A stretch of 6,817 bases of DNA from an uncultured Roseburia sp. (GTDB taxonomy: Bacteria > Bacillota > Clostridia > Lachnospirales > Lachnospiraceae): assembly GCA_945928585.1 (NCBI GenBank), contig CAMENQ010000133.1, positions 1-6,817 on the forward strand. The letters run 5' to 3'. Position 1 is the stretch's first letter. Each line of letters begins with the position of its first letter. The position numbers and the translations under genes were made by a program. Below the pieces are notes generated by a model. That model was not told where the DNA came from. It was given only the letters and a program-made list of their open reading frames with translations, and did no database searches. This document shows, one piece after another, positions 6,766 to 6,817 of this stretch.

Positions 6766-6817
6766 TAAAAAAGCGCCGCACGGCAGCGGCGCTTATAAAT
6801 TCGCATTCGCGAATTTT
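6766..6817 (+). repeat. Two-hairpin intergenic repeat, copy D, cut by the right edge
   Basis: The copy starts with TAAAAAAG and has a GC-rich hairpin (arms 6771-6779 and 6786-6794, loop ACGGCA) and the invariant AT-rich hairpin (arms 6797-6804 and 6809-6816). The window ends inside the T-run. Orientation is the same as copies A and B. Confidence 0.88.
6767..6794 (-). terminator. Minus-strand terminator face of repeat copy D
   Basis: A perfect 9-bp GC-rich stem with a 6-nt loop is followed by T6 on the minus strand. It would end transcription of whatever gene lies upstream of pgk, just before the pgk promoter. Confidence 0.65.

Overview
The window comes from a low-GC Gram-positive chromosome, most likely a clostridial Bacillota and possibly Lachnospiraceae. 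This is inferred from AT-rich intergenic DNA, strong GGAGG ribosome binding sites, TTG starts, a cofactor-independent phosphoglycerate mutase and the clustering of lower-glycolysis genes. No sequence search was possible, so the taxon is tentative. Every supported gene lies on the minus strand, so transcription runs from high to low coordinates.

In transcription order, four complete lower-glycolysis genes come first: pgk (6631-5441), tpiA (5265-4513), gpmI (4503-2965) and eno (2622-1354). pgk makes ATP from 1,3-bisphosphoglycerate, tpiA interconverts the triose phosphates, gpmI converts 3-phosphoglycerate to 2-phosphoglycerate, and eno makes phosphoenolpyruvate. tpiA and gpmI are 9 nt apart and clearly co-transcribed. 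pgk has a good promoter just downstream of a terminator-like repeat at the right edge and probably reads through into tpiA. eno is separated from gpmI by three successive terminator-like hairpins and is probably its own unit, although I found no convincing promoter for it.

A 340-bp non-coding gap (1014-1353) follows eno. Then comes a probable ECF-type sigma factor (1004-483), overlapped by a membrane protein (499 to beyond the left edge) that looks like its anti-sigma factor. Both appear to start at TTG.

The most notable feature is a roughly 90-bp intergenic repeat with two hairpins. It occurs four times: a tandem pair between gpmI and eno (2705-2801 and 2802-2896), one inverted copy touching the pgk stop codon (5353-5443), and one cut by the right edge (6766-6817). 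One hairpin is GC-rich and followed by six T on one strand. The other is AT-rich, identical in all four copies, and in the tandem copies is followed by eight T on the opposite strand. Copy orientation matches the probable operon boundaries. Otherwise this is ordinary core metabolism, and I saw no defence system, CRISPR array, tRNA, rRNA or transposase gene.
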